A stretch of DNA of 64,000 bases, taken from the NCBI RefSeq assembly GCF_900142775.1, contig NZ_FRCC01000003.1, positions 372,001 to 436,000 on the forward strand, read 5' to 3'. The position numbers and the translations under genes were made by a program. Shown here one piece after another: positions 37,691-46,369 of the stretch. The notes beneath the pieces are model-generated. The model saw only the letters and a list, made by a program, of their open reading frames with translations, made no database searches and was not told the origin of the DNA. Origin of the DNA: Flavobacterium flevense. Lineage in GTDB: Bacteria; Bacteroidota; Bacteroidia; Flavobacteriales; Flavobacteriaceae. Numbering within the stretch: position 1 is the first letter of the stretch; each line of letters begins with the position of its first letter.

Positions 37691-38332
37691 ATGAAAAAGT
37701 TTATCCAAATTGCATTTATTTTATTAATCTCCTTTTCTGTTCAGGCTCAGGATAAAAAGGCAAAAAGCCTTTTGGACCAAGTGACAGCTAAAGTAAAAAG
37801 TTATGACAATATTGTAATTGATTTTAAATATTCACTTAATAACGCTAAAGAAAATATCAATCAGGACAGTAAAGGAAATGTAACCTTAAAAGGAAATCAA
37901 TATGTATTGAATTTTATGGGAATGACTAAAATATATGATGGCAGAAAAACATACACCATTATTCCTGAAGATGAAGAAATCAATATTTCTACAGTAAATG
38001 AAAAAGATGACAGCGCCATTACACCATCAAAAATGCTGACATTCTTTAATAGTGGATATAAATATTCGATGAGTATTCTGCAAAATGTCAGAGGCAGAAA
38101 AATACAATACATCAAATTAATTCCTACTGATCCTAAAGATCAAAGAAAAGAAATATTGTTAGGTATTGATGTTCAGACCAAACACATTTATAATTTGATT
38201 GAAACAGGTAAAAAAGGAACAAAAACAACTTTAACCGTTAATTCTTTTAAAACCAACCAACCTTTGTCAAAAAATCAATTTACCTTTGTAGCTAATAAAT
38301 ATCCTAATTACTACATCAATAAATTAGATTAA
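37691..38332 (+). CDS. lolA: Outer-membrane lipoprotein carrier LolA-like protein
   Basis: From the Met at 37691 (four bases after the ftsK stop) the protein has 213 residues with a clear signal peptide (KKFIQIAFILLISFSVQAQ). The mature beta-rich fold starts KAKSLLDQVTAKVKSYDNI and contains NPVSKMLTFFNSGYKYSM-like sequence, as in LolA. It would ferry lipoproteins across the periplasm. The longer frame beginning at 37646 overlaps ftsK and lacks a signal peptide at its N-terminus, so it was not chosen. Confidence 0.88.
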   Translation: MKKFIQIAFILLISFSVQAQDKKAKSLLDQVTAKVKSYDNIVIDFKYSLNNAKENINQDSKGNVTLKGNQYVLNFMGMTKIYDGRKTYTIIPEDEEINISTVNEKDDSAITPSKMLTFFNSGYKYSMSILQNVRGRKIQYIKLIPTDPKDQRKEILLGIDVQTKHIYNLIETGKKGTKTTLTVNSFKTNQPLSKNQFTFVANKYPNYYINKLD

Positions 38333-38341
38333 TTCATTTAC

Positions 38342-39826
38342 GTGAAAATTCTCGACAAATACTTATTAAAAACATTCCTGATTACATTTACTACGGTATT
38401 TGTAATCTTGTTTTTTATATTCATACTTCAAACGATCTGGCTTTTTATTGCGGAGCTTGCCGGAAAAGATTTAGACTTGCCTTTAATCGTTAAATTCCTG
38501 ATGTTTTCTATGCCCAGGATTGTTCCGCTAGTACTTCCTTTATCGGTTTTACTGGCGTCTATTATGACTTTTGGAAATCTTGCCGAAAACTATGAATTTG
38601 CCGCCATGAAATCCTCCGGTATTTCTCTACAAAGAGCCATGCGAAGTCTTACCGTATTTATCGTTTTACTAAGTATCATAGCTTTCTTTTTTGCCAATAA
38701 TGTGATTCCTTTTGCCGAATATAAATTTATTAATTTTCGAAAAAATATCGCGCAATTAAAACCTGCAATGGCTATAACAGAAGGTCAGTTTAGCGAAGTA
38801 GGATATTACAATATTAAGGTAAATAAAAAATCAGGTGAAAACGGTAACAAATTAACCGGAATTACGATTCATAAAAAAGCGATGAATGGCGACGGAAGTA
38901 AAACAGTCATTAAAGCTAAAGACGGAGAACTTATAAGTAGTGAAGAATCAAGTATTTTACAGCTTGTTTTAAATAATGGTAATTATTACGAAGATATTAC
39001 GCCTAAAAAATATACGGATCGAAAAAAACTTCCATTTGCTAAAAGCGCATTTAAAAAATACACAATAAATATTGATTTATCCCAATTAAACAATGTAGAT
39101 GTTGATGATGAAAAAGTCAATAATTCGAATACAATGCTTACTGTTAATGAATTGAATTACACCTTAGATTCGCTCCATAAAAATTACAAAACAGAACTTG
39201 CTTCTTATTCCGAAAATATAAACCAACGGACTACCATACAAGACCAAACTTTCAATGATTTACCAAATAAAGAATTGGTTAAAAAGCGAAAAAAACTTCC
39301 CTTGGATATTTTGTCATTATATGATACAAATAAAAAATCGCAAATATTAGGTACTGCCAGTAGCAATCTAAGCAGTATTGGGTACACTATTGACGGAAGC
39401 AAAATCAATTTACAAGTAAAGAAAAAAAACATCAACAACCACCTGCTTGCTTTGTATGATAAGTTTGTTATCGCTTATGCCTGTCTTATGATGTTTTTTA
39501 TCGGAGCTCCACTAGGTGCTATTATTAGAAAAGGTGGATTGGGACTTCCTATCATTTTTGCGGTATTGATTTTCATCACCTTTCACTTTATCAATACTTT
39601 TGGGAAAAGATTTGCACAGGAAAACGGAATGACTCCTTTTATGGGTTCGTGGATGTCTTCCATAGTACTCACCCCATTAGCTATACTATTAACCTACAGG
39701 GCAACAAACGATATTGGATTAATCAATATCGATGTAATCTTCTCACCAATACAAAAAACACTACAAAAACTACTATACAAAATTACACCTAACAAAAAAA
39801 ATGCAACCGAAAATGGGCGAAAATAA
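38342..39826 (+). CDS. lptG: LptF/LptG family permease (YjgP/YjgQ)
   Basis: A 494-residue inner-membrane protein with a GTG start at 38342. It opens with KILDKYLLKTFLITFTTVF, has three helices, a large periplasmic jellyroll (about residues 130-360) and three more helices with FFIGAPLGAIIRKGGLG, the LptF/G signature. It extracts LPS from the inner membrane with LptB. The bacteroidetal proteins carry an extended periplasmic domain as here. It overlaps the ribB start. Confidence 0.92.
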   Translation: MKILDKYLLKTFLITFTTVFVILFFIFILQTIWLFIAELAGKDLDLPLIVKFLMFSMPRIVPLVLPLSVLLASIMTFGNLAENYEFAAMKSSGISLQRAMRSLTVFIVLLSIIAFFFANNVIPFAEYKFINFRKNIAQLKPAMAITEGQFSEVGYYNIKVNKKSGENGNKLTGITIHKKAMNGDGSKTVIKAKDGELISSEESSILQLVLNNGNYYEDITPKKYTDRKKLPFAKSAFKKYTINIDLSQLNNVDVDDEKVNNSNTMLTVNELNYTLDSLHKNYKTELASYSENINQRTTIQDQTFNDLPNKELVKKRKKLPLDILSLYDTNKKSQILGTASSNLSSIGYTIDGSKINLQVKKKNINNHLLALYDKFVIAYACLMMFFIGAPLGAIIRKGGLGLPIIFAVLIFITFHFINTFGKRFAQENGMTPFMGSWMSSIVLTPLAILLTYRATNDIGLINIDVIFSPIQKTLQKLLYKITPNKKNATENGRK

Positions 39827-40946
39827 AATAAAACTCAACACAATTGAAGAAGCAATAGAAGATATTCGTCAAGGAAAAATAATTTTAGTTGTTGATGATG
39901 AAAATAGAGAAAATGAAGGTGATTTTCTTGCTGCCGCAGAAAAAGCTACTCCCGAAATGATCAACTTTATGGCTACACACGGACGTGGACTTATTTGTGC
40001 TCCACTAACCGAAAGCCGTTGTAAAGAATTAGGATTAAACGTAATGGTGAGCAATAATACCGATCCTATGGAGACTGCTTTTACCGTTTCGGTAGATTTA
40101 AGAGGAAAAGGAGTTACAACAGGAATATCAGCTTCTGACCGCGCACAAACTATTGTAGCACTAACCGATCCTTCTACAAAACCACATGATTTAGCCAGAC
40201 CGGGACATATTTTTCCATTAATTGCAAAAGAAGGCGGCGTTTTAAGAAGAACGGGACATACGGAAGCTGCTATAGACTTTGCCCGATTAGCCGGTTTTAA
40301 ACCCGCTGGTGTGATTGTGGAGGTGATGAACGAAGATGGTACGATGGCTCGTTTACCGCAATTAATCAAAATTGCTAAAAAATTCAATATAAAAACTGTT
40401 TCCATTGAAGCTCTTGTGGCTTACCGAATGCAGCATGATAGTATTATTGTAAAAAAAGAAGATTTTGACATTAATACCCGTTTTGGAACTTTCCGTTTAA
40501 GAGCTTACGAACAAATAACAAATAAGCAAATTCATATTGCATTAACCAAAGGAAATTGGAATTTAGGAGAACCTATCCTAACCCGAATCCATTCTTCACA
40601 AGTAAACAATGATCTTTTGGGTACATTAACTAATAATGTAGACCAACAATTAGATGCTATGTTTAAAATAATTAATGAAAACGGTCGCGGAGCAGTTATT
40701 TTCATCAATCAGGATATGTCAGCCGTAAATTTGTTAAGCCGTATTACCGAATTAAAAGAATTACAAGCCGAAGGAACCATGAAAGCGCCAAAAGTAGTAA
40801 TTGACACTAAAGATTACGGAATCGGGGCACAAATATTACACGATATTGATATCTCAAAAATACGCTTAGTATCCAATACAGAACAAACAAAACGTGTTGG
40901 AATGATTGGTTATGGCCTAGAAATAACCGAATATGTAAACTATTAA
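39801..40946 (+). CDS. ribB: 3,4-dihydroxy-2-butanone-4-phosphate synthase with degenerate GTP cyclohydrolase II domain
   Basis: A 381-residue RibBA-type fusion. The N-terminal RibB domain has intact DDENRENEGDF, THGRGLICAP, TGISASDRAQT and RRTGHTEAA, so it should make dihydroxybutanone phosphate from ribulose 5-phosphate. In the C-terminal RibA-like domain the three zinc cysteines of the usual SECLTGD-GSLRCDCG segment are absent (here SSQVNNDLLGTLTNNVDQQL) and the RQEGRG motif reads NQDMSAVN. It should therefore lack cyclohydrolase II activity. The start could be 39801 or 39813; both overlap lptG. Confidence 0.9.
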   Translation: MQPKMGENKIKLNTIEEAIEDIRQGKIILVVDDENRENEGDFLAAAEKATPEMINFMATHGRGLICAPLTESRCKELGLNVMVSNNTDPMETAFTVSVDLRGKGVTTGISASDRAQTIVALTDPSTKPHDLARPGHIFPLIAKEGGVLRRTGHTEAAIDFARLAGFKPAGVIVEVMNEDGTMARLPQLIKIAKKFNIKTVSIEALVAYRMQHDSIIVKKEDFDINTRFGTFRLRAYEQITNKQIHIALTKGNWNLGEPILTRIHSSQVNNDLLGTLTNNVDQQLDAMFKIINENGRGAVIFINQDMSAVNLLSRITELKELQAEGTMKAPKVVIDTKDYGIGAQILHDIDISKIRLVSNTEQTKRVGMIGYGLEITEYVNY

Positions 40947-40997
40947 TTATTTATTTAAAAAATAATTATTACCTAACTACCACGTAATAAAACCATT

Positions 40998-41025
40998 AAA
41001 TCAGCTATCAAAAAATAGCTGATTT
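40998..41025 (+). terminator. Rho-independent terminator after ribB
   Basis: Arms AAATCAGCTAT (40998-41008) and ATAGCTGATTT (41015-41025), followed by six or more T. It closes the tpx-dgkA-ftsK-lolA-lptG-ribB operon. Confidence 0.88.
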
Positions 41026-41039
41026 TTTTTCTAAAATTG

Positions 41040-41072
41040 TTTGGATTTAAATGAAAAAAGGTTCTATATTTG
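41040..41072 (+). promoter_or_regulatory. Promoter of tRNA-Ser
   Basis: TTTG (41040-41043), 21 bases, then TATATTTG (41065-41072): a canonical Bacteroidetes promoter, 32 bases before the mature tRNA. Confidence 0.75.
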
Positions 41073-41104
41073 CACTCGCAATCACGAATTGATAGCGACA
41101 TACT

Positions 41105-41189
41105 GGAGAAATGGCAGAGCGGTCGAATGCGGCAGTCTTGAAAACTGTTGACTGTAACAGGTCCGGGGGTTCGAATCCCTCTTTCTCCG
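41105..41189 (+). tRNA. tRNA-Ser (anticodon UGA)
   Basis: Acceptor arms GGAGAAA (41105-41111) and TTTCTCC (41182-41188) pair perfectly; the T-loop reads GGTTCGAATCC; the anticodon TGA is at 41139-41141 in loop CTTGAAA; a long variable arm gives 85 nt, as for serine tRNAs. CCA is not encoded. A tyrosine integrase gene follows, so the 3' end is the likely attachment site of the downstream element. Confidence 0.95.
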
Positions 41190-41190
41190 C

Positions 41191-41217
41191 AAAAAGCCCC
41201 TCACAAAGGGGCTTTTT
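41191..41217 (+). terminator. Terminator after tRNA-Ser
   Basis: AAAAAGCCCC (41191-41200) pairs with GGGGCTTTTT (41208-41217) around a 7-base loop. Confidence 0.88.
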
Positions 41218-41344
41218 ACATTTCAATACTTTCCTTACTTTACAAAATCCTATATTTTACAGCACTTACGAGCCGTTTTGATTTAAATCATGAAATGAAG
41301 TCATTTTCATTTTATCCTTTAAATCGTATCCGACAAGTACCCTA

Positions 41345-41385
41345 TTTGGTACCCTGAGAATGAACTCTCAAATTAGGGTACCAAA
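41345..41385. promoter_or_regulatory. Inverted repeat with GGTACC core upstream of the integrase
   Basis: TTTGGTACCCT (41345-41355) and AGGGTACCAAA (41375-41385) are perfect 11-bp inverted repeats 19 bases apart. They lie between the tRNA and the integrase, so they may be arm-type integrase or accessory-protein sites in attL, or an operator. Confidence 0.5.
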
Positions 41386-41388
41386 AAG

Positions 41389-41442
41389 TTGACAATTGTT
41401 AACAAATACGGGGGCTTGGAAACTTTCAATAGTACGTTTGCA
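41389..41442 (+). promoter_or_regulatory. Upstream control region of the integrase, matching that of the excisionase-like gene
   Basis: TTGACAATTGTT at 41389, TTGG at 41416 and TACGTTTGCA with TTTGCA at 41437. The same words occur with identical spacing (27 and 21) at 45558, 45585 and 45606. TACGTTTG fits the TAnnTTTG -7 consensus and lies 21 bases before the Met at 41461. Confidence 0.6.
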
Positions 41443-41460
41443 CTAATTAAAAACGGAAAT

Positions 41461-42705
41461 ATGAAAAAACTAAAAGTGAGCTTCTATTTGAAAGGAGACA
41501 AAAAAAATCAGAATGGTGAAACTGCAATTTATGCTAAAATTTATTTGGGGAATCTCTACTCTACATTTTCAACATCTAAATACATTTTACAGGAACGTTG
41601 GTCTAAAACCAACAACCTACGAAACGTGGTTAGAGTCGACAATGAAATTAACCTGAAGAACTACTTAAAATCATTAGTAGATGGCATTGAGAGTAAATAC
41701 AATGAGCTAATCAGGAATAACCCAGATAACGAAGAAATAACTCCCTTATATCTAAAAAACTATTGTTTCAACGAAAAGACTGAACATAAAATCACATTGT
41801 TGGAAATTATTGAGAAACATAATGAATATTTTAAAAAACAAGTTACTAAAGGAGACCGTGCCAAAGGTTCACTTGAAAAATATGAAAGAATGGCAAATGT
41901 CATTAAAGACTTCCTCCAATCTAAACATAAAATAAAAGATATTCAGTTTGAAAAAGTCAATAGACAATTTGTTTATGCTCTGGATGAGTTTTTAAGATTT
42001 GAAAGGATACACGGAAAAAATAAAGGATTAGGAAACAATACTACTGTGAAATATCTAAGAAACATTTCTTCAATGATTAATCATGCAATAACAGTTGGAC
42101 TGGTAGCTAATAACCCTTTTTCAATTTATGATGGTAAATTAAAAGATATTGATACTACGTTTTTAACACTTGAAGAATTGAGAAGTATTGAAAACAAAGT
42201 ATTTTCAAATCGAAGATTGGATGTAACACGAGATATATTCTTATTTAGTTGCTATACCAGTTATGCTCCAGTTGATGTGATGAACCTACGTCAAGGTAAT
42301 TTTAGCTTAGATAACGATTTAGACAGTTGGATTCAAACAAAAAGGCAAAAGACAGGTGTAAAGACCAATGTTTTAGTTATTCCCCCATTGCAACGCATAA
42401 TCGACAAATACAAAGACGACCCCGAATGTGTAGAGGAAAACCGATTGGTTCCAAATCGAAGTAACTCTAACATGAATGCTTATCTCAAAGAAATTGCAGA
42501 TTTGTGTGGCATCGATAAAAATTTGACATGGTATGTTGGAAGACATACTTTCGCAACCACAGTTGCTTTGGCTAATAATATTCCAATGGAAGTAATTAGT
42601 CAAATTATGGGTCATAAACGAATTACCCAAACTCAGCATTATGCAAAATTGCTGGATGGTACTGTAAAACAACACATGAAAGTATTAAGTGAAAACTTTG
42701 CTTAA
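41461..42705 (+). CDS. int: Tyrosine site-specific integrase
   Basis: From the Met at 41461 the protein has 414 residues: an arm-DNA-binding N-terminus (KKLKVSFYLKGDKKNQNGE), an SAM-like core-binding domain (about 130-235) and a catalytic domain with WYVGRHTFATTVALANN, GHKRITQTQHYAKL, containing His-x-x-Arg-like RHTF and the nucleophile Tyr. The first catalytic Arg region reads CYTSYAPVDVMNL, where Bacteroidetes integrases often have GLAYSDV. The promoter position supports 41461 over the in-frame Met at 41389. Placement just after tRNA-Ser shows that it is the integrase of a genomic island or ICE. Confidence 0.93.
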   Translation: MKKLKVSFYLKGDKKNQNGETAIYAKIYLGNLYSTFSTSKYILQERWSKTNNLRNVVRVDNEINLKNYLKSLVDGIESKYNELIRNNPDNEEITPLYLKNYCFNEKTEHKITLLEIIEKHNEYFKKQVTKGDRAKGSLEKYERMANVIKDFLQSKHKIKDIQFEKVNRQFVYALDEFLRFERIHGKNKGLGNNTTVKYLRNISSMINHAITVGLVANNPFSIYDGKLKDIDTTFLTLEELRSIENKVFSNRRLDVTRDIFLFSCYTSYAPVDVMNLRQGNFSLDNDLDSWIQTKRQKTGVKTNVLVIPPLQRIIDKYKDDPECVEENRLVPNRSNSNMNAYLKEIADLCGIDKNLTWYVGRHTFATTVALANNIPMEVISQIMGHKRITQTQHYAKLLDGTVKQHMKVLSENFA

Positions 42706-42710
42706 ATTCA

Positions 42711-42750
42711 TAAACAAAAAAACAGAGCTAAATGCTCTGTTTTTTGTTTA
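42711..42750. terminator. Bidirectional terminator
   Basis: Long stem with core ACAGAGC/GCTCTGT (arms 42711-42728 and 42734-42750, A-run and T-run at the base) between convergent integrase and WG-repeat genes. Confidence 0.85.
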
Positions 42751-42756
42751 TAGTTA

Positions 42757-44670
42757 TCAACCTAATTCATTATCTATTTGTTCACATAACTCTATTAACA
42801 ATCTTAGAAATCTATTATTGTAAAAATCAAAGGTATATAATCTACTTTTTATCTGTTCTGTGCCTTTCAAATCATCAATAATGCGATAATGATTTTCACT
42901 AATTACTTTAGCATCTATATCAGTAGTAATACTAAAAAGATAACCTACTTCATCTAAGCAAAAACTATTAATTTCCCATTTTTCGAATTGAGAATGTAAA
43001 AAAAAGATAGTTGGTTTTTGTCTATGTTGGCTTAATATTAAAAAGTAATTCTCCTCTTTTTTAACAATAGCAATCCCATCTTCACCCGAGTTATCTACTG
43101 AATCGTCATAGAAAAGTAGGTATTCAAGGTTTTCTCTGAACTCCTCATTTAAACCCTTACCAAATACTAATTTAATAGTATTTGGAATTTCGTCATAAAA
43201 AAACACATTTTGCAAATCTTCTTTGTCAAATCTAAAAGTATCCTCTATAAGAAACTGTATTGTATAATAATCGTCATCATAATTCTCTAAAGAGGTTCTA
43301 ATATCAAATTTGGGTTCAATTTTCCAATTACCTTTTATATCTATCCAACCATACTTATTTTGCAATGTTGCTTTTACCAAACCAAATTCATCAATATTTT
43401 CAAGTTCATCATATATTGGTGTAACAACCCAAATACCTTCCGAGTTTAAAATTCCATATTTATTATTACTATGCTGAGAAATAGTCAAAATACTTTCATT
43501 AACACTTTCAATTCCTTTTAAACTTGAAGTTGGTAATAATTTATCTTCATTATTAAAAACACCATGTTTTGTTTCTTCTTCAGCTCTGAATTGAGGTAAA
43601 CCTTTTGCTGATATAAAAAAATCTTCATCCTTAGGCTCTACAATTGTTTTGTTTTTTATATCGAGAACTGCACTTTTATCATCCAATCTGAATACAACTC
43701 TGTTATTTCCAACTAAAAAATAAATATGGTCGTACTTAGGCTCAATAATTAAATTAAAATCTCTGTCTGCCATACCGTACTTGTAATTGATATTGACTAT
43801 TATAAATCCATTTTCATTAAAAAATGGAGCTGAAGTATAAATGGGCTCAACTTTCCAATTTTTATCAATATCTATTATTCCATATCTACCATTAAGCCTA
43901 ACGTTGTAATATTCTTCATTATATATCGAACAATCGTTAAATTCAGGCTGAATCACCCAATTCCCTTTACGATTTATTACTCCATAAACTGAATTAATAT
44001 TTACACAGCAATTTCCATTTTTATTGAAATCAGAAACATGATTATATATTGGATAGATAAGCCATTTTCCAGCACGGTCTATGAAGCCAAATAAATCATT
44101 ATTTTTAGCTATCGCAAATCCTTCATCATCAAAATTTCTAATTTCCTGAAAACTAAAATCAATTAAGCATTGACCATCAGAATCTATCACCCCTGTTTTA
44201 CCGTTTAAGTTAGCACGAATAAATCCTTTTTTATCAACGTCGGATAGGTTGTCGTAAATGGCATCAATAGCAACTTTAAAATTTGATTTTATTATTCCGT
44301 ATTTATCATCAACTTTAATGATGTAAAAGTCTAGCTCATTCTTATACTTTATAGATTCGTATTTTATTTCGATTAATGAATCTTCATTGGCATTAATAAG
44401 ACCTTTTCTCCCATTAATTGAAACTTCAAAATTTCCATTTAAGAAATTTATATCATCATATTGAGGCTTAATTATTATTTCATTACTTGAATCAATTATC
44501 CCGTAAAAATTATTTTTACGAAATTTAAAATAATCTTTATATCCAAATTTAACTAGGTATTGAAATTTAGGTTCAACAATCCATTCTCCCTGATGACTGA
44601 TTATACCGTAATTAAAATTTTCGTATTCTTGAACTGTAGCTATATAAGTATTTTTTAATTCCTTTGACAT
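42757..44670 (-). CDS. WG-repeat protein
   Basis: A 637-residue protein without signal peptide. At least twelve repeats of about 35-45 residues follow the pattern YGI[IA]xxxGxWxIxPxF/YxxxxxF, for example GIISHQGEWIVEPKF, GVINRKGNWVIQPEF, GIIDIDKNWKVEPIY and GWIDIKGNWKIEPKF. The last 150 residues leave the repeat pattern and are acidic and helical. WG repeats form beta-rich scaffolds and are common in Bacteroidetes; functions are mostly unknown. It is the first cargo gene of the island, on the strand opposite to the integrase. Confidence 0.88.
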   Translation of the reverse strand: MSKELKNTYIATVQEYENFNYGIISHQGEWIVEPKFQYLVKFGYKDYFKFRKNNFYGIIDSSNEIIIKPQYDDINFLNGNFEVSINGRKGLINANEDSLIEIKYESIKYKNELDFYIIKVDDKYGIIKSNFKVAIDAIYDNLSDVDKKGFIRANLNGKTGVIDSDGQCLIDFSFQEIRNFDDEGFAIAKNNDLFGFIDRAGKWLIYPIYNHVSDFNKNGNCCVNINSVYGVINRKGNWVIQPEFNDCSIYNEEYYNVRLNGRYGIIDIDKNWKVEPIYTSAPFFNENGFIIVNINYKYGMADRDFNLIIEPKYDHIYFLVGNNRVVFRLDDKSAVLDIKNKTIVEPKDEDFFISAKGLPQFRAEEETKHGVFNNEDKLLPTSSLKGIESVNESILTISQHSNNKYGILNSEGIWVVTPIYDELENIDEFGLVKATLQNKYGWIDIKGNWKIEPKFDIRTSLENYDDDYYTIQFLIEDTFRFDKEDLQNVFFYDEIPNTIKLVFGKGLNEEFRENLEYLLFYDDSVDNSGEDGIAIVKKEENYFLILSQHRQKPTIFFLHSQFEKWEINSFCLDEVGYLFSITTDIDAKVISENHYRIIDDLKGTEQIKSRLYTFDFYNNRFLRLLIELCEQIDNELG

Positions 44671-44777
44671 TTTTAAGTAATAAAGTAGATTTGCGATAAA
44701 TTTATAAGATTTTCCTATATTTATCAGCTATCACTTAAAAATAACTCCATTTAGTTTAAAAATTTAATTTATTATAA

Positions 44778-45554
44778 ATGAATGTAATTCAAATTCAAGA
44801 CCTTATCAATAAAATTGGTGATTTAAACACTAACATGGAATCACAGTCAAATGTGGAAAATGGAGAAGAGTTTTTAGAATCTGAAATGGAAATTATTGAA
44901 GAACTGAACAATGACCTTAACCATAAACTACTTATTCAATTAAAAGAGAATAGTGATGTTGAATTGCTACAAACTTTTATTACACAAATAATGGAGAAAG
45001 AAAATTCATTGACCACTCAATATCATAAATTTAGAATCAAATTGGCTGAGAATGATGATTTAACTGTTATTAGTCAAAAATTTATTTCTACTTCATGCAA
45101 AATAATTGACTGCAAACTAGACCATTTATCTAATATTAAGAAGGACATAGAATCTAAAATGACCTTCTTCAATTACAAAATAAGTACTGACTTCAATGAA
45201 AATTCAGATATTTTATCATCTCAAAATCAAGAATCTTTAACTAATAGCAGAGCATCTTTCAATCTAAGTAAGAAAGAGTCACTAATGTTATTATATATTT
45301 TAGAAGAAGTAAATCTTCTAAAATTTGAGAATGTAGCTCAAAGAAAATGTTTCATAGAGCAAAACTTCAACTTTACCGAAGTTAGAAATAATGAATCTTA
45401 TGGTAAATCATTCCCTATAACTGATATTAAAAGTGAATACTCCAAATTTAATAGCAATGATAGAGATGAACTTAAGTCCAATAATAAAACCTTAGAAAAG
45501 CTATCTAAAAAACTAATTACCATAATGGAAGAATTTAAATTTGAAAAAAAATAA
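44778..45554 (+). CDS. Uncharacterised helical protein
   Basis: A 258-residue, acidic, mostly helical protein. I do not recognise the family. The C-terminal 100 residues (from NLSKKESLMLLYILEE) look like a compact helical domain and faintly recall the C-terminal domain of RteC-type ICE regulators, but the defining residues are not convincing. It lies between the WG gene, which diverges from it, and the excisionase-like gene, whose control region begins four bases after its stop. Confidence 0.65.
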   Translation: MNVIQIQDLINKIGDLNTNMESQSNVENGEEFLESEMEIIEELNNDLNHKLLIQLKENSDVELLQTFITQIMEKENSLTTQYHKFRIKLAENDDLTVISQKFISTSCKIIDCKLDHLSNIKKDIESKMTFFNYKISTDFNENSDILSSQNQESLTNSRASFNLSKKESLMLLYILEEVNLLKFENVAQRKCFIEQNFNFTEVRNNESYGKSFPITDIKSEYSKFNSNDRDELKSNNKTLEKLSKKLITIMEEFKFEKK

Positions 45555-45557
45555 AAC

Positions 45558-45611
45558 TTGACAATTGTTGACAATTAATAATTGTTGGCAAGTTTCTGAC
45601 CTTCCTTTGCA
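45558..45611 (+). promoter_or_regulatory. Upstream control region of the excisionase-like gene
   Basis: TTGACAATTGTT at 45558, repeated TTGACAATT at 45567, TTGG at 45585 and CCTTTGCA with TTTGCA at 45606. The arrangement equals that before the integrase. TTCCTTTG (45602-45609) is one mismatch from TAnnTTTG. Confidence 0.55.
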
Positions 45612-45636
45612 GTATCAAAATAAAACAATTGATACT

Positions 45637-45921
45637 ATGAAAACAACAAACGAAACCTTCGAGCCAGTTATTAAGTTATTAGAAGAGCTTAAAACTAAAA
45701 TTGACAATGTCCAATCTCCAAAGCGATATTATCGAAACAAGCATCTTAAAATGTATTTCGGACTAAGTGATAATACTATCCTAAGTTACCGAGATAAAAA
45801 CTTACTTCCTTTTACAAAGATTGGGGATATCTATTATTATCCGATTGCTGAGATAGAAAGTATTTTAGTCCAGAACAGCAATTTTGATTTGATGAACAAT
45901 CGATTCAATCAAAGTGCATAA
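45637..45921 (+). CDS. Helix-turn-helix protein, excisionase/DNA-binding type
   Basis: From the Met at 45637 (94 residues) the protein has a helical N-terminus and an HTH_17-like segment, KRYYRNKHLKMYFGLSDNTILSYRDKNLLPFTKIGDIYYYP, described here in parts: YRNKHLKMYFGL as the first helices and RDKNLLPFTKIG as the wing. This is the MerR-like fold of Xis proteins of Bacteroidetes elements. The upstream Met at 45565 would start inside the shared control region and was not used. It probably directs integrase orientation or regulates the element. Confidence 0.8.
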   Translation: MKTTNETFEPVIKLLEELKTKIDNVQSPKRYYRNKHLKMYFGLSDNTILSYRDKNLLPFTKIGDIYYYPIAEIESILVQNSNFDLMNNRFNQSA

Positions 45922-46040
45922 ACTTCAAAGTCTTTCCTAATCTGGAGAGCAGATAATCAAAAAATAGTAAAACAAAAAAATTCCATTTGAATATGGACAG
46001 GAAGAGAACTGTCTTAACCCAACCTTAAAATTTAAAAACC

Positions 46041-46355
46041 ATGAAAAATTCAATGACAACAACTGAAAACAATTTGCAATTAATTAGTGTGGTGGTACCT
46101 AAAGTCAATGGCATATATGCCAAACTATTAGTCCTAACAGATGAAGTATATTCTAAAATTAAAGAATTATCCGAATCAAATAAAGGAACAGATTTAGAAC
46201 TGTTTGCTTTATATGCCGAATCAAACTTATATCACGAGCTATCTTCTGAAATGGGAGCTTTAACAAGAATCCAATTTGATGAATTGCTCAAGGAAAGCTA
46301 CAATGGAAAAATGCAACAAGGTAGAAGTGGAAAATATTTAAAATCAGTACAATAA
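46041..46355 (+). CDS. Uncharacterised small protein
   Basis: A 104-residue protein of unknown family with a mixed beta-alpha pattern (LQLISVVVPKVNGIYAK, then EVYSKIKELSES) and a basic C-terminus. A Met four codons in is an alternative start. It follows the HTH gene by 119 bases and precedes another small gene by 14 bases, so they form a pair. No function is suggested by sequence. Confidence 0.6.
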   Translation: MKNSMTTTENNLQLISVVVPKVNGIYAKLLVLTDEVYSKIKELSESNKGTDLELFALYAESNLYHELSSEMGALTRIQFDELLKESYNGKMQQGRSGKYLKSVQ

Positions 46356-46369
46356 AAATCAAAAAAAAT

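Noticed and set aside
39700..39810. FMN riboswitch before ribB
   Set aside because: The upstream sequence is lptG coding sequence that overlaps ribB, with no room for, or trace of, an RFN element.
44778..45554. RteC-type regulator
   Set aside because: Only the general helical pattern near the C-terminus recalls RteC; conserved residues that would define the family are lacking.
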